Part shown: in pieces, positions 18,871 to 28,028 of the stretch
Numbering within the stretch: position 1 is the stretch's first letter
Layout of the letters: the number at the start of each line of letters is the position of its first letter
Assembly: GCF_022026395.1 (NCBI RefSeq)
Contig: NZ_CP041767.1
Location: 3,566,501 to 3,630,500 of the forward strand
Direction of reading: 5' to 3'
From: Brevibacillus brevis
GTDB lineage: Bacteria; Bacillota; Bacilli; Brevibacillales; Brevibacillaceae
DNA length: 64,000 nucleotides
Notes under the pieces: generated by a model
Databases searched by the model: none
The model's input: the letters and a program-made list of their open reading frames with translations, nothing else
What the model was told of the DNA's origin: nothing
Program-made: the position numbers and the translations under genes

Positions 18871-19467
18871 TTAGTAGTTAAATCTTTCGATGAGCAAGGG
18901 TTGCAATTGTCGACCTTCCAAAGCTGCTTCGCATGTTTCTAATAGTAGATCCATACGAGCTACAAGCGAATTCGGTTTTTTATCCGGAGCATCCTGCCCG
19001 AACGGAACGAAATACATATTTTTCGCAGCCAACAGCTTGGCAATATTGGCTGCATTTAATCCCAGACCATCATTGGTGGATATGGCAATCACGATGGGTC
19101 GCAAATTACGCATGGTAGCCTTAGCCGCCATCAGTACGGCACTATCCGTAATGGCATTTGCCAGTCGACTCGTCGTACTCCCTGTGCAAGGCGCAATCAG
19201 CATGACATCCAACAACTTGGAAGGTCCCAACGGCTCAGCCTGTGGAATAGTCGAAATAAGCTCTTCCCCCGTCAGTTCCTTGATTTGTTGCTGCCAGCTT
19301 TGCGAAGTACCGAAGCGTGTATCCGTGGTCATAATCGTGTTCGATACGATCGGAACCACCCGTGCTCCAGCATCCACAAATCGCTTAATTTGCGGCATCG
19401 TTTCCTCAAAGGTGCAATGCGATCCAGACAAACCAAATCCAATGGTCTTTCCCTGAAGCTTACTCAT
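18871..19467 (-). CDS. dpaB: Dipicolinate synthase subunit B
   Basis: 198-residue flavoprotein-like subunit (GKTIGFGLSGSHCTFEETMPQ at the N-terminus; MLIAPCTGSTTSRLANAITD in the middle) of the SpoVFB/DpaB family. Together with DpaA it converts the DapA product to dipicolinic acid in the mother cell; the acid is then packed into the spore core. The ATG overlaps the dpaA stop by 4 bases. Confidence 0.94.
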   Translation of the reverse strand: MSKLQGKTIGFGLSGSHCTFEETMPQIKRFVDAGARVVPIVSNTIMTTDTRFGTSQSWQQQIKELTGEELISTIPQAEPLGPSKLLDVMLIAPCTGSTTSRLANAITDSAVLMAAKATMRNLRPIVIAISTNDGLGLNAANIAKLLAAKNMYFVPFGQDAPDKKPNSLVARMDLLLETCEAALEGRQLQPLLIERFNY

Positions 19468-20366
19468 GTTGCATCCCCTCCTGGCGCTTTCCTTTGATCC
19501 GCAATCAGACGAGACAATGTTTGGGCTAAAATTTGTCCAGCGGTTTTAGGTGCAACGATTCCAGGCAATCCGGGAGCAAGAAGAGCTTTGATACCTCGTC
19601 TCTCAGCGTAACGAAAATCTGTTCCCCCTGGCTTGGAGGCAAGATCAAGTATAAACGCCGATTGAGGCATTTGAGCAATCACTTCTGCCGTGAGTAATAA
19701 TTGCGGGATGGTATTAAAAATGAAATCAGCATTCGTAACCTGTTGCCTTACTTCGCTTATATGGAAGGGAGTCAATCCCATCTCATAAATGCGTGCCAAG
19801 TGTTCTTGACGTCTGGCTCCAACTCTTACGCGGGCTCCCAACGAATGCAATGCTCGAGCCATGGACAAACCTGTTCGGCCCAATCCCAAAACAATTGACT
19901 GTGATCCATGAATCGTAATATCCGTATGTTGAATCGCCATCATTAACGCTCCCTCTACAGTAGGGATAGAGTTATAGATAGCTACGTCATCACGATCCAA
20001 AAGCTCCACGAGAGGAAGCTGTGTGGAAGCCAACAGCTTTTTCAGATAAGGCTTTGCCATTCCCGTGTAAACCACGCAATGACCCGGCAGACTTGCCACA
20101 TGTTCGTCTAGCAACTGCAGTTGTTTGGAGCAGAAAATACTTTCCACGTATCCTTGATCATCGGTCCCTACGATGGGTAGGATGAGGGCGTCCACGTCTT
20201 TCAACACATCGCATGTTAATGGTTTCTTCGTTGCCCCTGTAAAATTACTTTCCAGGTTGTCGAAGCCAACTAACGTGACGCTAGCATCCAGTTGTATGCA
20301 TCGCTTAATGACTTCCAACTGGCGAGCGTCTCCGCCGATGAAGGCAACATGTATGCCCGTTAGCAT
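19464..20366 (-). CDS. dpaA: Dipicolinate synthase subunit A
   Basis: 300 residues, SpoVFA/DpaA family. The dinucleotide-binding motif VLGLGRTGLSMARAL lies in the middle (about residues 155-170), and an N-terminal domain starts VAFIGGDARQLEVI. The ATG at 20366 follows AAAGGGGA. Expression under mother-cell sigma factors is known for the family; I could not find an unambiguous sigma-K promoter in the 137 bases upstream. Confidence 0.94.
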   Translation of the reverse strand: MLTGIHVAFIGGDARQLEVIKRCIQLDASVTLVGFDNLESNFTGATKKPLTCDVLKDVDALILPIVGTDDQGYVESIFCSKQLQLLDEHVASLPGHCVVYTGMAKPYLKKLLASTQLPLVELLDRDDVAIYNSIPTVEGALMMAIQHTDITIHGSQSIVLGLGRTGLSMARALHSLGARVRVGARRQEHLARIYEMGLTPFHISEVRQQVTNADFIFNTIPQLLLTAEVIAQMPQSAFILDLASKPGGTDFRYAERRGIKALLAPGLPGIVAPKTAGQILAQTLSRLIADQRKAPGGDAT

Positions 20367-20503
20367 GCTGCGTTCCCCTTTCCACACATTTTACTGCATT
20401 AAATGATCGGAACGCAAAGGTTTTCCTTTTGGAAAAGTTGACGGAAATCCATGCGGTCTACCCCCATCCTATTCCGCTCCTGCTACTTCGGTGACAGTAG
20501 CGC

Positions 20504-20764
20504 CTACTTTTGAGAAGCTTGTGCCTCAGGCGCTTGAAGCTGGATGATGACCATATCTGGCCCAATTTTTACGATGGAACTCCATGGGATCACGAGGTCC
20601 TCTCGCTTCTTGCCGAACCCAAAGAAACTACCTCCTGGCAAGATGATGGATTGAATCGCACCGTTTTCGGGATGGATGACTAAATCGGAATCACTGATGA
20701 CTCCCATTTTCTCCCCGTTGTCCAGTCCGATAATCTCCTTCCCACCCAACTCGCTTAAGCGCAT
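20504..20764 (-). CDS. ymxH: YlmC/YmxH family PRC-barrel sporulation protein
   Basis: 86 residues with a PRC-barrel-like core (RLSELGGKEIIGLDNGEKMG; IQSIILPGG; IPWSSIVKIGPDMVII). YlmC/YmxH proteins occur in spore formers; function is not settled. It lies between mlpA and dpaA as in B. subtilis. Confidence 0.88.
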   Translation of the reverse strand: MRLSELGGKEIIGLDNGEKMGVISDSDLVIHPENGAIQSIILPGGSFFGFGKKREDLVIPWSSIVKIGPDMVIIQLQAPEAQASQK

Positions 20765-20806
20765 GGAGAAGCCCCCTTTGTCCTTTCATTTACTGTTGAT
20801 ATACGC

Positions 20807-20832
20807 AAAAAAATCCGGGCTATGCCGGATTT
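20807..20832 (-). terminator. Rho-independent terminator of the M16 peptidase gene mlpA
   Basis: AAATCCGG and CCGGATTT form a perfect 8-bp stem with a 6-base loop, followed by a T run on the minus strand, a few bases after the mlpA stop. Confidence 0.9.
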
Positions 20833-20836
20833 TTGC

Positions 20837-22090
20837 CTACAACAAAATATCGTTATTCACGTTTTCAGGGAAGCCATCGAGTGGACTCACCATCGCCATA
20901 GACATCTTGGAACGGAACAGCTGCTGCGCCACAGCCAAAACAGATTCATGGGAAACACGGTCAATTTTGGCGATGATCTCATCTAGACTGAGATGACGGC
21001 CCAGCAAAAGCTCATTTTTGCCAAGGCGACTCATACGGCTATTCGTGCTTTCCAAGCTGAGCATCAGGCTGCCTTTCAGCTGCTCTTTTCCTTTGTTCAG
21101 CTCTTTGTCCGTAATTCCATGATCAGCGACATCGCGCAGGACGCGCGAGACGATATCAAAAACCTGTCCCACTTGCTCTGGTGCCGTTCCTGTATACACG
21201 TGGAACGTACCCGCTTCTTTATAGGACGAATGATAGGAATACACGGAGTATGCCAAGCCGCGTTCTTCTCGAATTTCTTGAAATAGACGCGAGCTCATGC
21301 TGCCACCCAGCACATTGTTCAGCAAAATCAAGGAATATACTTCGGGATGTCCTACCTTAAACCCAGGTAAAGACAGGCACAAATGCGCTTGCTCTGTTGC
21401 CTTGTGATGTGCAATAACATTTCCAGCAAAGTCAGGAGTAGACAAGGTCGGCATAGCGCCTGGACGAGAGAAAGCTTGAAAGCGCTTTTGAATATCTTCA
21501 ATCAAACTGTCTTCAAAATTTCCCGCTACCGTAATCACCGTATTCGTTGGCAGGTAGTGCTGATCAATATAACCGATCAAATCATCACGTTTCAAGCTAC
21601 GCAGGACATCTTCCGTACCCAAAATCGAATAGCCTAGCGGGTGTGTGCTGTACGAAGCGCGTGCAATCAAATCATGCACCAAATCATCTGGTGTGTCTTC
21701 ATACATGCTGATCTCTTCAATGACGACGTTCTTTTCCTTTTCCAACTCATCTGCATCAAATACCGAGTTGAAGTACATATCGGAAAGAACATCGAGAGCG
21801 ATCGGAGCATGTTGGTCGAGCACCCTTGCGTAATAACAAGTATACTCCTTCGAAGTAAAGGCGTTCACGTTCCCGCCAATCTCATCAAAGGTTTCCGCAA
21901 TTTCCTTTGCAGAACGAGTTTTTGTGCCTTTGAAAAACATATGCTCGAGAAAATGGGAAATCCCGTTGTTTTTCTCGTTTTCATATTTCGAACCAGTCCC
22001 TACCCAGATGCCTAAGGCAACGGAGCGAACGGACGGAATCCGTTCCGTCACGATTCGAAGACCGTTATCACACGTATGACGTTGTATCAC
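20837..22090 (-). CDS. mlpA: M16 family zinc peptidase (MlpA/YmxG)
   Basis: 417 residues from a GTG start at 22090 with GAGGAGG 6 bases upstream; the protein then begins MIQRHTCDNGLRIVTE like its B. subtilis counterpart. The zinc motif HFLEHMFFKGT (near residues 47-57) is complete and the downstream Glu lies in the KEKNVVIEEI stretch. The substrate-binding half has EERGLAYSVYSYHSSY. It resembles mitochondrial processing peptidase and acts as a single gene product, unlike the YmfF/YmfH pair. Cellular role remains poorly defined. Confidence 0.92.
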   Translation of the reverse strand: MIQRHTCDNGLRIVTERIPSVRSVALGIWVGTGSKYENEKNNGISHFLEHMFFKGTKTRSAKEIAETFDEIGGNVNAFTSKEYTCYYARVLDQHAPIALDVLSDMYFNSVFDADELEKEKNVVIEEISMYEDTPDDLVHDLIARASYSTHPLGYSILGTEDVLRSLKRDDLIGYIDQHYLPTNTVITVAGNFEDSLIEDIQKRFQAFSRPGAMPTLSTPDFAGNVIAHHKATEQAHLCLSLPGFKVGHPEVYSLILLNNVLGGSMSSRLFQEIREERGLAYSVYSYHSSYKEAGTFHVYTGTAPEQVGQVFDIVSRVLRDVADHGITDKELNKGKEQLKGSLMLSLESTNSRMSRLGKNELLLGRHLSLDEIIAKIDRVSHESVLAVAQQLFRSKMSMAMVSPLDGFPENVNNDILL

Positions 22091-22158
22091 GTAAATCCTC
22101 CTCGGTTGTTCATCTGTCTCTACCCGAAACCTCGGGGAATTTCTTGTAAACACGTCTA

Positions 22159-22187
22159 ACTATAGCAAACTTCCTTTGTCTCCACAA
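22159..22187 (-). promoter_or_regulatory. Sigma-A type promoter for mlpA
   Basis: TTGTGG and TATAGT on the minus strand with exactly 17 bases between, about 70 bases before the GTG start. Confidence 0.55.
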
Positions 22188-22202
22188 TAAATGAACATGT
22201 AT

Positions 22203-23180
22203 TTACGGTGACGGGAGTCTACGACTCGATATAACCTCCGAAACAGTCGTCGGCTGTAACCCCTTCTTTTTGGCGATTGTCAGAAGCTGGTCTAAACTGG
22301 CCTCGGAGGTAGAAGTAGGGTGCATGAGTACGAGGACGCCGTTCTCCATTTTCCGGCTTATTTTATTGATCACATAAGCAGGCGAAGGTTTCTGCCAGTC
22401 AATGGTATCTGCCGTCCATAGTATCGTCTTCATTTGATAAGACGAATGCGCGATTTGTACAACGCGTTGGTTAAAAGCACCAGATGGCGGTGCAAACAGG
22501 GAAGGCTTTACTTCCAGCGTTTTAAAAATAACATCTTGCGTACGACTTATCTCTTGATGAATCCTCTGTGTTCCCAGTGTGTTCATATCAGGATGCGAAT
22601 ACGCATGATTCCCAATCTCATGGCCACGTGCCATAATCTTTTTCGCTTCTTCTGGGTAACGTTTTACCCAAGAGCCATCCAGAAAGAACGTTGTTTTTAC
22701 CTTATGTTTATCGAGTGTATTGAGCATCGAATCGAGATACTCATTTCCCCAAGCCACATTGATCATAAAAGAAATCGCTGGTTTATTTGGATTTCCTCGA
22801 TAGATCGGTTGTGCTCCCAATTGCTCAAGCGAAACCGCTGGAGGTACTTCCTTGTATACCAGCAAATCTGGGCTGGACACACCCGCAGCCAGCATTTTAT
22901 TGAGTGATTCTTCTACATCGACTACACGTCCATTATAGCCGGGAATCGCCTTCCACGTCTGATCAACGACGGCATCGATTGGTTCTTCCTCTCTGCCCTC
23001 TTTCCACTTTTCAATCTGCGCCCGTAAACGCGCTTTTTCATTGTCGTTTCGATCCCCATTTACTACCTGGACATTTTTGAGCGTGCTAATGTAATGATGA
23101 ATAGGCTGATAATTCAAGAGAACAATCAGCGCAGCTCCATATATAACGATGAACAAAAGTCTCCTGGTCCTATTCGTCAT
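22203..23180 (-). CDS. ylxY: Polysaccharide-deacetylase-family membrane protein YlxY with altered catalytic motif
   Basis: 325 residues. An N-terminal membrane anchor (RLLFIVIYGAALIVLLNY) is followed by a linker and a NodB domain. The zinc histidines are kept (HAYSHPD) and motif 3 reads FAPPSGAF. Motif 1, normally TFDDG with the catalytic base and metal Asp, is replaced by MINVAWGNEY, so ordinary deacetylase chemistry is doubtful. In Bacillus YlxY is a sporulation-linked protein of unclear function. ATG at 23180 with GAGGAGGG upstream. A CATACATT element at 23226-23233 fits a sigma-E -10 box, without a clear -35. Confidence 0.88.
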   Translation of the reverse strand: MTNRTRRLLFIVIYGAALIVLLNYQPIHHYISTLKNVQVVNGDRNDNEKARLRAQIEKWKEGREEEPIDAVVDQTWKAIPGYNGRVVDVEESLNKMLAAGVSSPDLLVYKEVPPAVSLEQLGAQPIYRGNPNKPAISFMINVAWGNEYLDSMLNTLDKHKVKTTFFLDGSWVKRYPEEAKKIMARGHEIGNHAYSHPDMNTLGTQRIHQEISRTQDVIFKTLEVKPSLFAPPSGAFNQRVVQIAHSSYQMKTILWTADTIDWQKPSPAYVINKISRKMENGVLVLMHPTSTSEASLDQLLTIAKKKGLQPTTVSEVISSRRLPSP

Positions 23181-23225
23181 TAGGGCGTCGCCCTCCTCTA
23201 TCAATCGTACGAGTCTCTCTTGTCC

Positions 23226-23233
23226 AATGTATG
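23226..23233 (-). promoter_or_regulatory. Possible sigma-E -10 element before ylxY
   Basis: CATACATT on the minus strand matches the sigma-E -10 consensus CATACAnT. The expected -35 ATA element is not clearly placed, so the call is tentative. Confidence 0.3.
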
Positions 23234-23284
23234 AAGGGAGGGAACGACTTAGACATACGAATCAGGAGCATCTGGTATAGAAAA

Positions 23285-23330
23285 GAAAAAAGCTTCCGTA
23301 CACGAATTTCTTCGAGTGACGAAGCCTTTT
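23285..23330 (-). terminator. Rho-independent terminator of pnp
   Basis: A long imperfect stem (AAAGGCTTC ... GAAGCTTT with inner TCGAA/TTCG pairing) is followed by TTTTTTC on the minus strand about 10 bases after the pnp stop. Confidence 0.8.
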
Positions 23331-23338
23331 GGTTTCCT

Positions 23339-25486
23339 TTATTCTGCTTTTGTTGGCGTTTCAGCAGCTTGTGCCGCAGCAGCTTGTTCTTTCAAAACTG
23401 CTTTGCGAGAGAGATTCACACGACCTTGGTCGTCGATCTCGGTCACTTTCACTTGTACTTTATCACCAACTGCGACAACATCTTCTGTTTTGGCTACACG
23501 CTCTTCAGCCAGTTGAGAGATGTGGCACAAGCCCTCTTTACCCGCGAACAACTCGATGAACGCACCGTACTTCTCTACGCGTTTTACTGTTCCCAGGTAT
23601 ACCTGACCAACAGCTACCTCACGAACCAGATCTTCAATGATTTGTTTCGCGCGCAGATTCGCCTCGTGGTTGATGGATGCAATGAAGACTCTTCCATCTT
23701 GTTCGATGTCGATTTTTACGCCGGTTTCTTCGATAATCTTATTGATGACACGACCTTGTGGACCGATTACATCGCGAATTTTCTCCGGATTGATCGTCAT
23801 GGTCATGATTTTTGGTGCATAAGGAGACAGTTCTTTACGCGGTTCGGAAATCGTGCTCATCATATGGTTCAGAATGTGCAAACGACCAACACGCGCTTGC
23901 TCCAAGGCCAACTCTAAAATCTCACGGTTAATACCGGAAATTTTGATGTCCATTTGGATAGCTGTTACACCAGCCTCTGTACCCGCTACTTTGAAATCCA
24001 TGTCTCCCAAATGATCTTCCATACCTTGAATATCAGTCAGGATCGAGAAAGATTTCTCATCTTTGCTCATGATCAAGCCCATCGCAATACCTGCTACCGG
24101 TGCTTTGATCGGTACACCTGCATCCATCAAGGCAAGTACGCTCGCGCAAATCGATGCTTGCGATGTGGAACCATTGGATTCAATGACCTCGGATACGAGA
24201 CGAATCGTGTATGGGAACTCTGTCTCAGATGGAATGATCGGCTCGATAGCACGCTCACCCAACGCACCGTGTCCGATTTCACGACGACCCGGAGGACGCA
24301 ACGGACGTGCTTCACCCACGCTATACGGCGGGAAGTTGTAGTGGTGCATGAAACGCTTCGATTCTTCCAGACCGAGTCCATCGAGAATTTGAACATCTCC
24401 CAGCGCGCCCAATGTGCAAACGCTCAACGCTTGCGTCTGACCGCGGGTAAACATAGCAGAGCCATGTGTACGGGAAAGAATGTTTGTCTCACTGGACAGC
24501 GGACGGATTTCGTGCAAAGCTCGTCCATCAGGGCGAACTTTCTCGTCAGTAATCAGACGGCGAACCTCATCCTTGACAATATTGCCAAGTACTTCGCTAA
24601 TCATCTTTTCCTGTTCTGGATATGCCTCAGGGTCCTTGGCTGCAAAATGCTCTTTGGTTTCTGCCTTGATATCATCAATAGCATCGTAGCGCGCTTGTTT
24701 TTCTTCGATGCGAACAGCTTCTTTCAAGCGAGCTTCCGCATATGCACGTACAGCTTGATCGATTTCAGGATCAACCTCATGCAAGATGACTTCCATTTTT
24801 TGCTTGCCGATTTCTGCTACGATCATGTTCTGGAATTCTACCAATTGCTTAATCACGTCATGACCAGCCATGATCGCTTCAAGCATGACCGCTTCCGGTA
24901 CTTGGTTCGCAGCTGCTTCCACCATGTTAATCGCTTTGTGCGTACCTGCGACAGTCAGGTGAATATCGCTTTTCTCTGCTTGAGCTACAGTAGGGTTAAT
25001 GACGAACTCACCGTCAATTCGACCTACGATTACCCCTGCAATCGGACCTTCAAAAGGAATCTCCGAGACGCATAGCGCTGCGGAAGTACCGATCATCGCA
25101 GCGATTTCAGGCGAGCAGTCTTGATCCACAGACAGAACAGTATTTACGATTTGTACATCGTTACGGAATCCTTCTGCAAAAAGAGGGCGGACAGGGCGGT
25201 CAATCAAGCGGCTAGCCAAAATCGCCTTTTCGCTTGGACGTCCTTCTCTTTTAATAAAGCCGCCAGGAATTTTCCCAACCGCATAGAGACGTTCCTCATA
25301 GTTGACAGTCAGTGGAAAGAAGTCAAGTGGCTTCGGCTCCTTCGAGACTGTAACTGCAGACAGGATTGCTGTATCGCCGTAACGAACCAAGACCGAACCA
25401 TGCGCCTGTTTAGCCATTTTGCCAAATTCCAGGGTCAGTTTTCGGCCTGCCAGTTCGAAGTCATATGTACGGTATTGTTGCTCCAT
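23339..25486 (-). CDS. pnp: Polyribonucleotide nucleotidyltransferase (PNPase)
   Basis: 715 residues, full family length. Two RNase PH domains with an alpha-helical linker, then a KH domain ([21 protein letters not shown]) and an S1 domain ([36 protein letters not shown] region). It degrades RNA 3'-5' using phosphate as part of the degradosome-like network that includes RNase J, encoded about 8 kb downstream. The last 20 residues are an Ala/Glu-rich tail. A series of hairpins separates it from rpsO. Confidence 0.96.
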   Translation of the reverse strand: MEQQYRTYDFELAGRKLTLEFGKMAKQAHGSVLVRYGDTAILSAVTVSKEPKPLDFFPLTVNYEERLYAVGKIPGGFIKREGRPSEKAILASRLIDRPVRPLFAEGFRNDVQIVNTVLSVDQDCSPEIAAMIGTSAALCVSEIPFEGPIAGVIVGRIDGEFVINPTVAQAEKSDIHLTVAGTHKAINMVEAAANQVPEAVMLEAIMAGHDVIKQLVEFQNMIVAEIGKQKMEVILHEVDPEIDQAVRAYAEARLKEAVRIEEKQARYDAIDDIKAETKEHFAAKDPEAYPEQEKMISEVLGNIVKDEVRRLITDEKVRPDGRALHEIRPLSSETNILSRTHGSAMFTRGQTQALSVCTLGALGDVQILDGLGLEESKRFMHHYNFPPYSVGEARPLRPPGRREIGHGALGERAIEPIIPSETEFPYTIRLVSEVIESNGSTSQASICASVLALMDAGVPIKAPVAGIAMGLIMSKDEKSFSILTDIQGMEDHLGDMDFKVAGTEAGVTAIQMDIKISGINREILELALEQARVGRLHILNHMMSTISEPRKELSPYAPKIMTMTINPEKIRDVIGPQGRVINKIIEETGVKIDIEQDGRVFIASINHEANLRAKQIIEDLVREVAVGQVYLGTVKRVEKYGAFIELFAGKEGLCHISQLAEERVAKTEDVVAVGDKVQVKVTEIDDQGRVNLSRKAVLKEQAAAAQAAETPTKAE

Positions 25487-25604
25487 GATGCTAGCAGTCC
25501 TCCTTCACAACAATGTGCGTTTACACACTTTGTTTTCTACCTATATGTATTATTTCCTGCCATGATAAAAATTAAATGGGTACCTTTGGCAGTCGTTCTA
25601 GATA

Positions 25605-25699
25605 ATAAAAAAAGCTTCTTTTGTGAAGCTAATGTAAGCAAACCATTTGTTTCTAAGCCTTTACTCGTTAGGATAGGCTTAGCGCATTTCTTGCGCTAA
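25605..25699 (-). promoter_or_regulatory. Candidate pnp cis-regulatory RNA: two overlapping hairpins and a terminator
   Basis: In transcript order: hairpin 1, TTAGCGCA/TGCGCTAA with a 5-base loop (25679-25699); hairpin 2, CTAAGCCT/AGGCTTAG (25653-25682), which shares CTAA with hairpin 1 so the two exclude each other at the base; then AGCTTC/GAAGCT followed by TTTTTTT (25605-25630), a terminator. The pnp start lies 119 bases further on. The arrangement looks like a switch, or alternatively serial transcript-end structures of rpsO. I could not place a clear promoter for pnp downstream of it. Confidence 0.5.
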
Positions 25700-25715
25700 A
25701 CCCTCCCACACGATA

Positions 25716-25740
25716 GAAAAAGCGGGCAGAACCCGCTTTC
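25716..25740 (-). terminator. Rho-independent terminator of rpsO
   Basis: AAAGCGGG/CCCGCTTT with a 5-base loop followed by TTC on the minus strand, starting about 13 bases after the rpsO stop. Confidence 0.85.
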
Positions 25741-25753
25741 TACAAAACGCTGA

Positions 25754-26023
25754 TTAGCGGCGCAGACCCAGGCGGTCTACAACCGAACGATAGCGTTGAA
25801 CATCTGCTTCACGCAGGTATGTCAACAGGTTACGACGTTGACCAACCATTTTCAAGAGACCACGACGGCTGTGGTGATCTTTCTTGTGCGTACGCAAGTG
25901 TCCGTTCAGATTGTTAATGTTTTCGGTCAAGATAGCGATTTGCACTTCCGGTGAACCGGTGTCGTTCTCATGAGTACGGAACTCTTGAATCAGTTGAGTT
26001 TTACGTTCTTGAGTCAATGCCAT
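25754..26023 (-). CDS. rpsO: 30S ribosomal protein S15
   Basis: 89 residues, standard length, with the S15 signature ([26 protein letters not shown]). It binds the 16S rRNA central domain early in assembly. The start MALTQERK is preferred; a second ATG one codon upstream (26026) is equally well placed behind GAGGAGGTGA. It has its own promoter, leader and terminator. Confidence 0.97.
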   Translation of the reverse strand: MALTQERKTQLIQEFRTHENDTGSPEVQIAILTENINNLNGHLRTHKKDHHSRRGLLKMVGQRRNLLTYLREADVQRYRSVVDRLGLRR

Positions 26024-26026
26024 CAT

Positions 26027-26110
26027 GACTCACCTCCTCATTTTTTATACCGTTCGCCGAGTCTGCCGTCGGTGAGAATCGGACAGCCAAGCTACGGTTA
26101 TCTGTACAAC
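26027..26110 (-). promoter_or_regulatory. rpsO 5' leader, probable S15 autoregulatory RNA
   Basis: About 85 transcribed bases separate the promoter from the start codon and contain paired segments such as CCGA...TCGG and CCG...CGG just before the ribosome binding site. In Geobacillus and relatives S15 binds its own leader; I infer the same here from position and pairing, without a covariance model. Confidence 0.45.
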
Positions 26111-26117
26111 GTTTTGA

Positions 26118-26146
26118 ATTATAGCATACCATTTTGTGAAAAGCAA
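26118..26146 (-). promoter_or_regulatory. Sigma-A promoter for rpsO
   Basis: TTGCTT and TATAAT on the minus strand separated by 17 bases; the -10 box is perfect. It lies just after the ribF stop. Confidence 0.8.
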
Positions 26147-26156
26147 AGAGAATCCT

Positions 26157-27098
26157 TTACGAGATTCCCTCTGCGAATTTTTGCTTCGCCGTTTGTACAT
26201 CTCGTCCAATTTGCGCGATGAGTGAATCGACTCCAGCAAACTTCTGCTCTTCCCGGATGTAGAACAAAAACTCTACTTCTACTTCTTTGTCATAAATTTC
26301 ACCAGAGAACTCAAAAATGTGCACTTCTAGTGACTTTTCTTTTTTCTCCAGTTCAAATGTAGGCTTGATCCCAACGTTCATGACACCATAGTAGCTTTGT
26401 TCATCCACGGTAAAGCGAACGCCGTAGACCCCATTCTTTCCGATTAAGTACGGCTGATTTACTTGGACGTTCGCTGTAGGAAAACCAATGGTTCGACCGC
26501 GTTTGTCGCCATGCACGACTGTTCCACGCACTTTGTAGGAGCGGCCTAGCAAATGACGAACCTGCTCGACATCCCCATGATGAAGATATTCACGGATGAT
26601 TGTACTGCTCACTTTTTCACCCAAGCGATTTACCGGACCCACGATGTCGAGCCCATAGCGACCTTTGCTCATTTCTTGCAAGGTATGGGCAGTCCCCATC
26701 CCGCGATAACCAAAGGTGTAGTCGAAGCCAACGACAATATGGCGGCATTCCAATGGAAGAAGGCACTCTGCGATGAAATCTTCTGGATAAATAGCCGCAA
26801 AGCTGATATCGAACTTCATCACATATGTGGTGTCTACGCCCATCTTTTCGAATTGCTCGAGCTTGTCTTCAAGTGGTGTCAAATAGCGGGTATAACCGCT
26901 TTGCCCCAAAACTTCTCGAGGATGCGGATCAAAGGTCACTACCGTACTTTGCCATCCGTTTGCTTTCGCTGTATCAATCGCCTTTTGGATTACACGGCGA
27001 TGCCCAATATGTACACCATCAAAGTACCCAAGTGCAATCGCACAAGGATTCGCTTGCAGGTCAGACGGAAACGGGTATGTTAGGTAGATCGTTTTCAC
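26157..27098 (-). CDS. ribF: Bifunctional riboflavin kinase / FAD synthetase
   Basis: 313 residues. The N-terminal nucleotidyltransferase domain has GYFDGVHIGHR (about residues 24-34, HxGH motif) and STIIREYL; the C-terminal flavokinase domain contains GRTIGFPTANV. It makes FMN from riboflavin and then FAD. It begins 3 bases after truB and closes the rimP-to-ribF transcription unit. Confidence 0.95.
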   Translation of the reverse strand: MKTIYLTYPFPSDLQANPCAIALGYFDGVHIGHRRVIQKAIDTAKANGWQSTVVTFDPHPREVLGQSGYTRYLTPLEDKLEQFEKMGVDTTYVMKFDISFAAIYPEDFIAECLLPLECRHIVVGFDYTFGYRGMGTAHTLQEMSKGRYGLDIVGPVNRLGEKVSSTIIREYLHHGDVEQVRHLLGRSYKVRGTVVHGDKRGRTIGFPTANVQVNQPYLIGKNGVYGVRFTVDEQSYYGVMNVGIKPTFELEKKEKSLEVHIFEFSGEIYDKEVEVEFLFYIREEQKFAGVDSLIAQIGRDVQTAKQKFAEGIS

Positions 27099-27101
27099 GG
27101 A

Positions 27102-28028
27102 TTACACCTCGGCTGGAAAGACTTTTTCTGGCTTGGCGAAAAGTCCTTTGTCTCCACGGCATACGCGATGAATGCCAAGTAATTCTTCCCCCGCAAACAA
27201 GCAAATCAAACTTCCTTCCTCCGCAGTGACGCCCGGAAGCGCAGTCGCAAGTCCATTACGTACTGCTTTGATCCGTTCTGGCTTGACCTGAAACGATGGT
27301 AAGAACGAGATTGCCTGAGGGATGGAGACCAAGTAGTGGGAAATGTCTTCCCCACTTGCTGCCTGTTCCTCAATTTGCTGGAGCGGGATTGCCTCTTGCT
27401 CCTGGAACGGGCCGCTTTTTATTCGCCGCAACAGCTTCATATGGGCAGGATAACCCAGAGCGCGTCCGAGGTCAACACATAAGGTGCGCATGTATGTGCC
27501 TTTGGAGCACGTGCACGTGAATGCAACATCGACAGTGTCCCCATCTACGCTAATCTTATGAAGTGTCAGCTCATAGAGCGTCACTTTCCGTGCCTGCCGT
27601 TCAATTACCGTGCCTTCACGAGCCAGGTCGTACAGCCGCTTGCCGTTTACCTTAACCGCAGAGAACATCGGAGGTATCTGCTCCATTTCACCCAAGAAGG
27701 ATGCGAACAGCGCTTGAATACGCTCCGTCGTAATCGATGCTGCATCTACTATGTCATGCTCCACCACTTCTCCAGAAGCATCTTCCGTCGTGGTAGTTGA
27801 GCCGAGTCGCATGACTACATCATAGCGCTTAGGCAGCTCTTGCAAATATTCAACTAGCCTCGTTGCGTGTCCCACACAAATGGGGAGTACACCCGTCACA
27901 TCTGGATCAAGTGTACCCGTATGCCCCACTTTTTTCGTTCCATACAATCGACGAATACGTGCTACACAATCATGGGATGTCATACCAGCTGGCTTGTCGA
28001 TAACCAGCACGCCGTTCACGTTACTCAT
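27102..28028 (-). CDS. truB: tRNA pseudouridine(55) synthase
   Basis: 308 residues. The catalytic aspartate is Asp41 in GHTGTLDPDVTG and the N-terminal VLVIDKPAGMTSHD is diagnostic of TruB. It isomerises U55 in the T-loop of tRNAs. A C-terminal PUA-like extension is present. The start codon overlaps the nrnA stop by 8 bases. Confidence 0.96.
   Translation of the reverse strand: MSNVNGVLVIDKPAGMTSHDCVARIRRLYGTKKVGHTGTLDPDVTGVLPICVGHATRLVEYLQELPKRYDVVMRLGSTTTTEDASGEVVEHDIVDAASITTERIQALFASFLGEMEQIPPMFSAVKVNGKRLYDLAREGTVIERQARKVTLYELTLHKISVDGDTVDVAFTCTCSKGTYMRTLCVDLGRALGYPAHMKLLRRIKSGPFQEQEAIPLQQIEEQAASGEDISHYLVSIPQAISFLPSFQVKPERIKAVRNGLATALPGVTAEEGSLICLFAGEELLGIHRVCRGDKGLFAKPEKVFPAEV

Noticed and set aside
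23954..25075. 373-codon open frame on the plus strand opposite pnp
   Set aside because: Shadow of PNPase; Cys/His/Arg-rich without domain-like sequence or a ribosome binding site.
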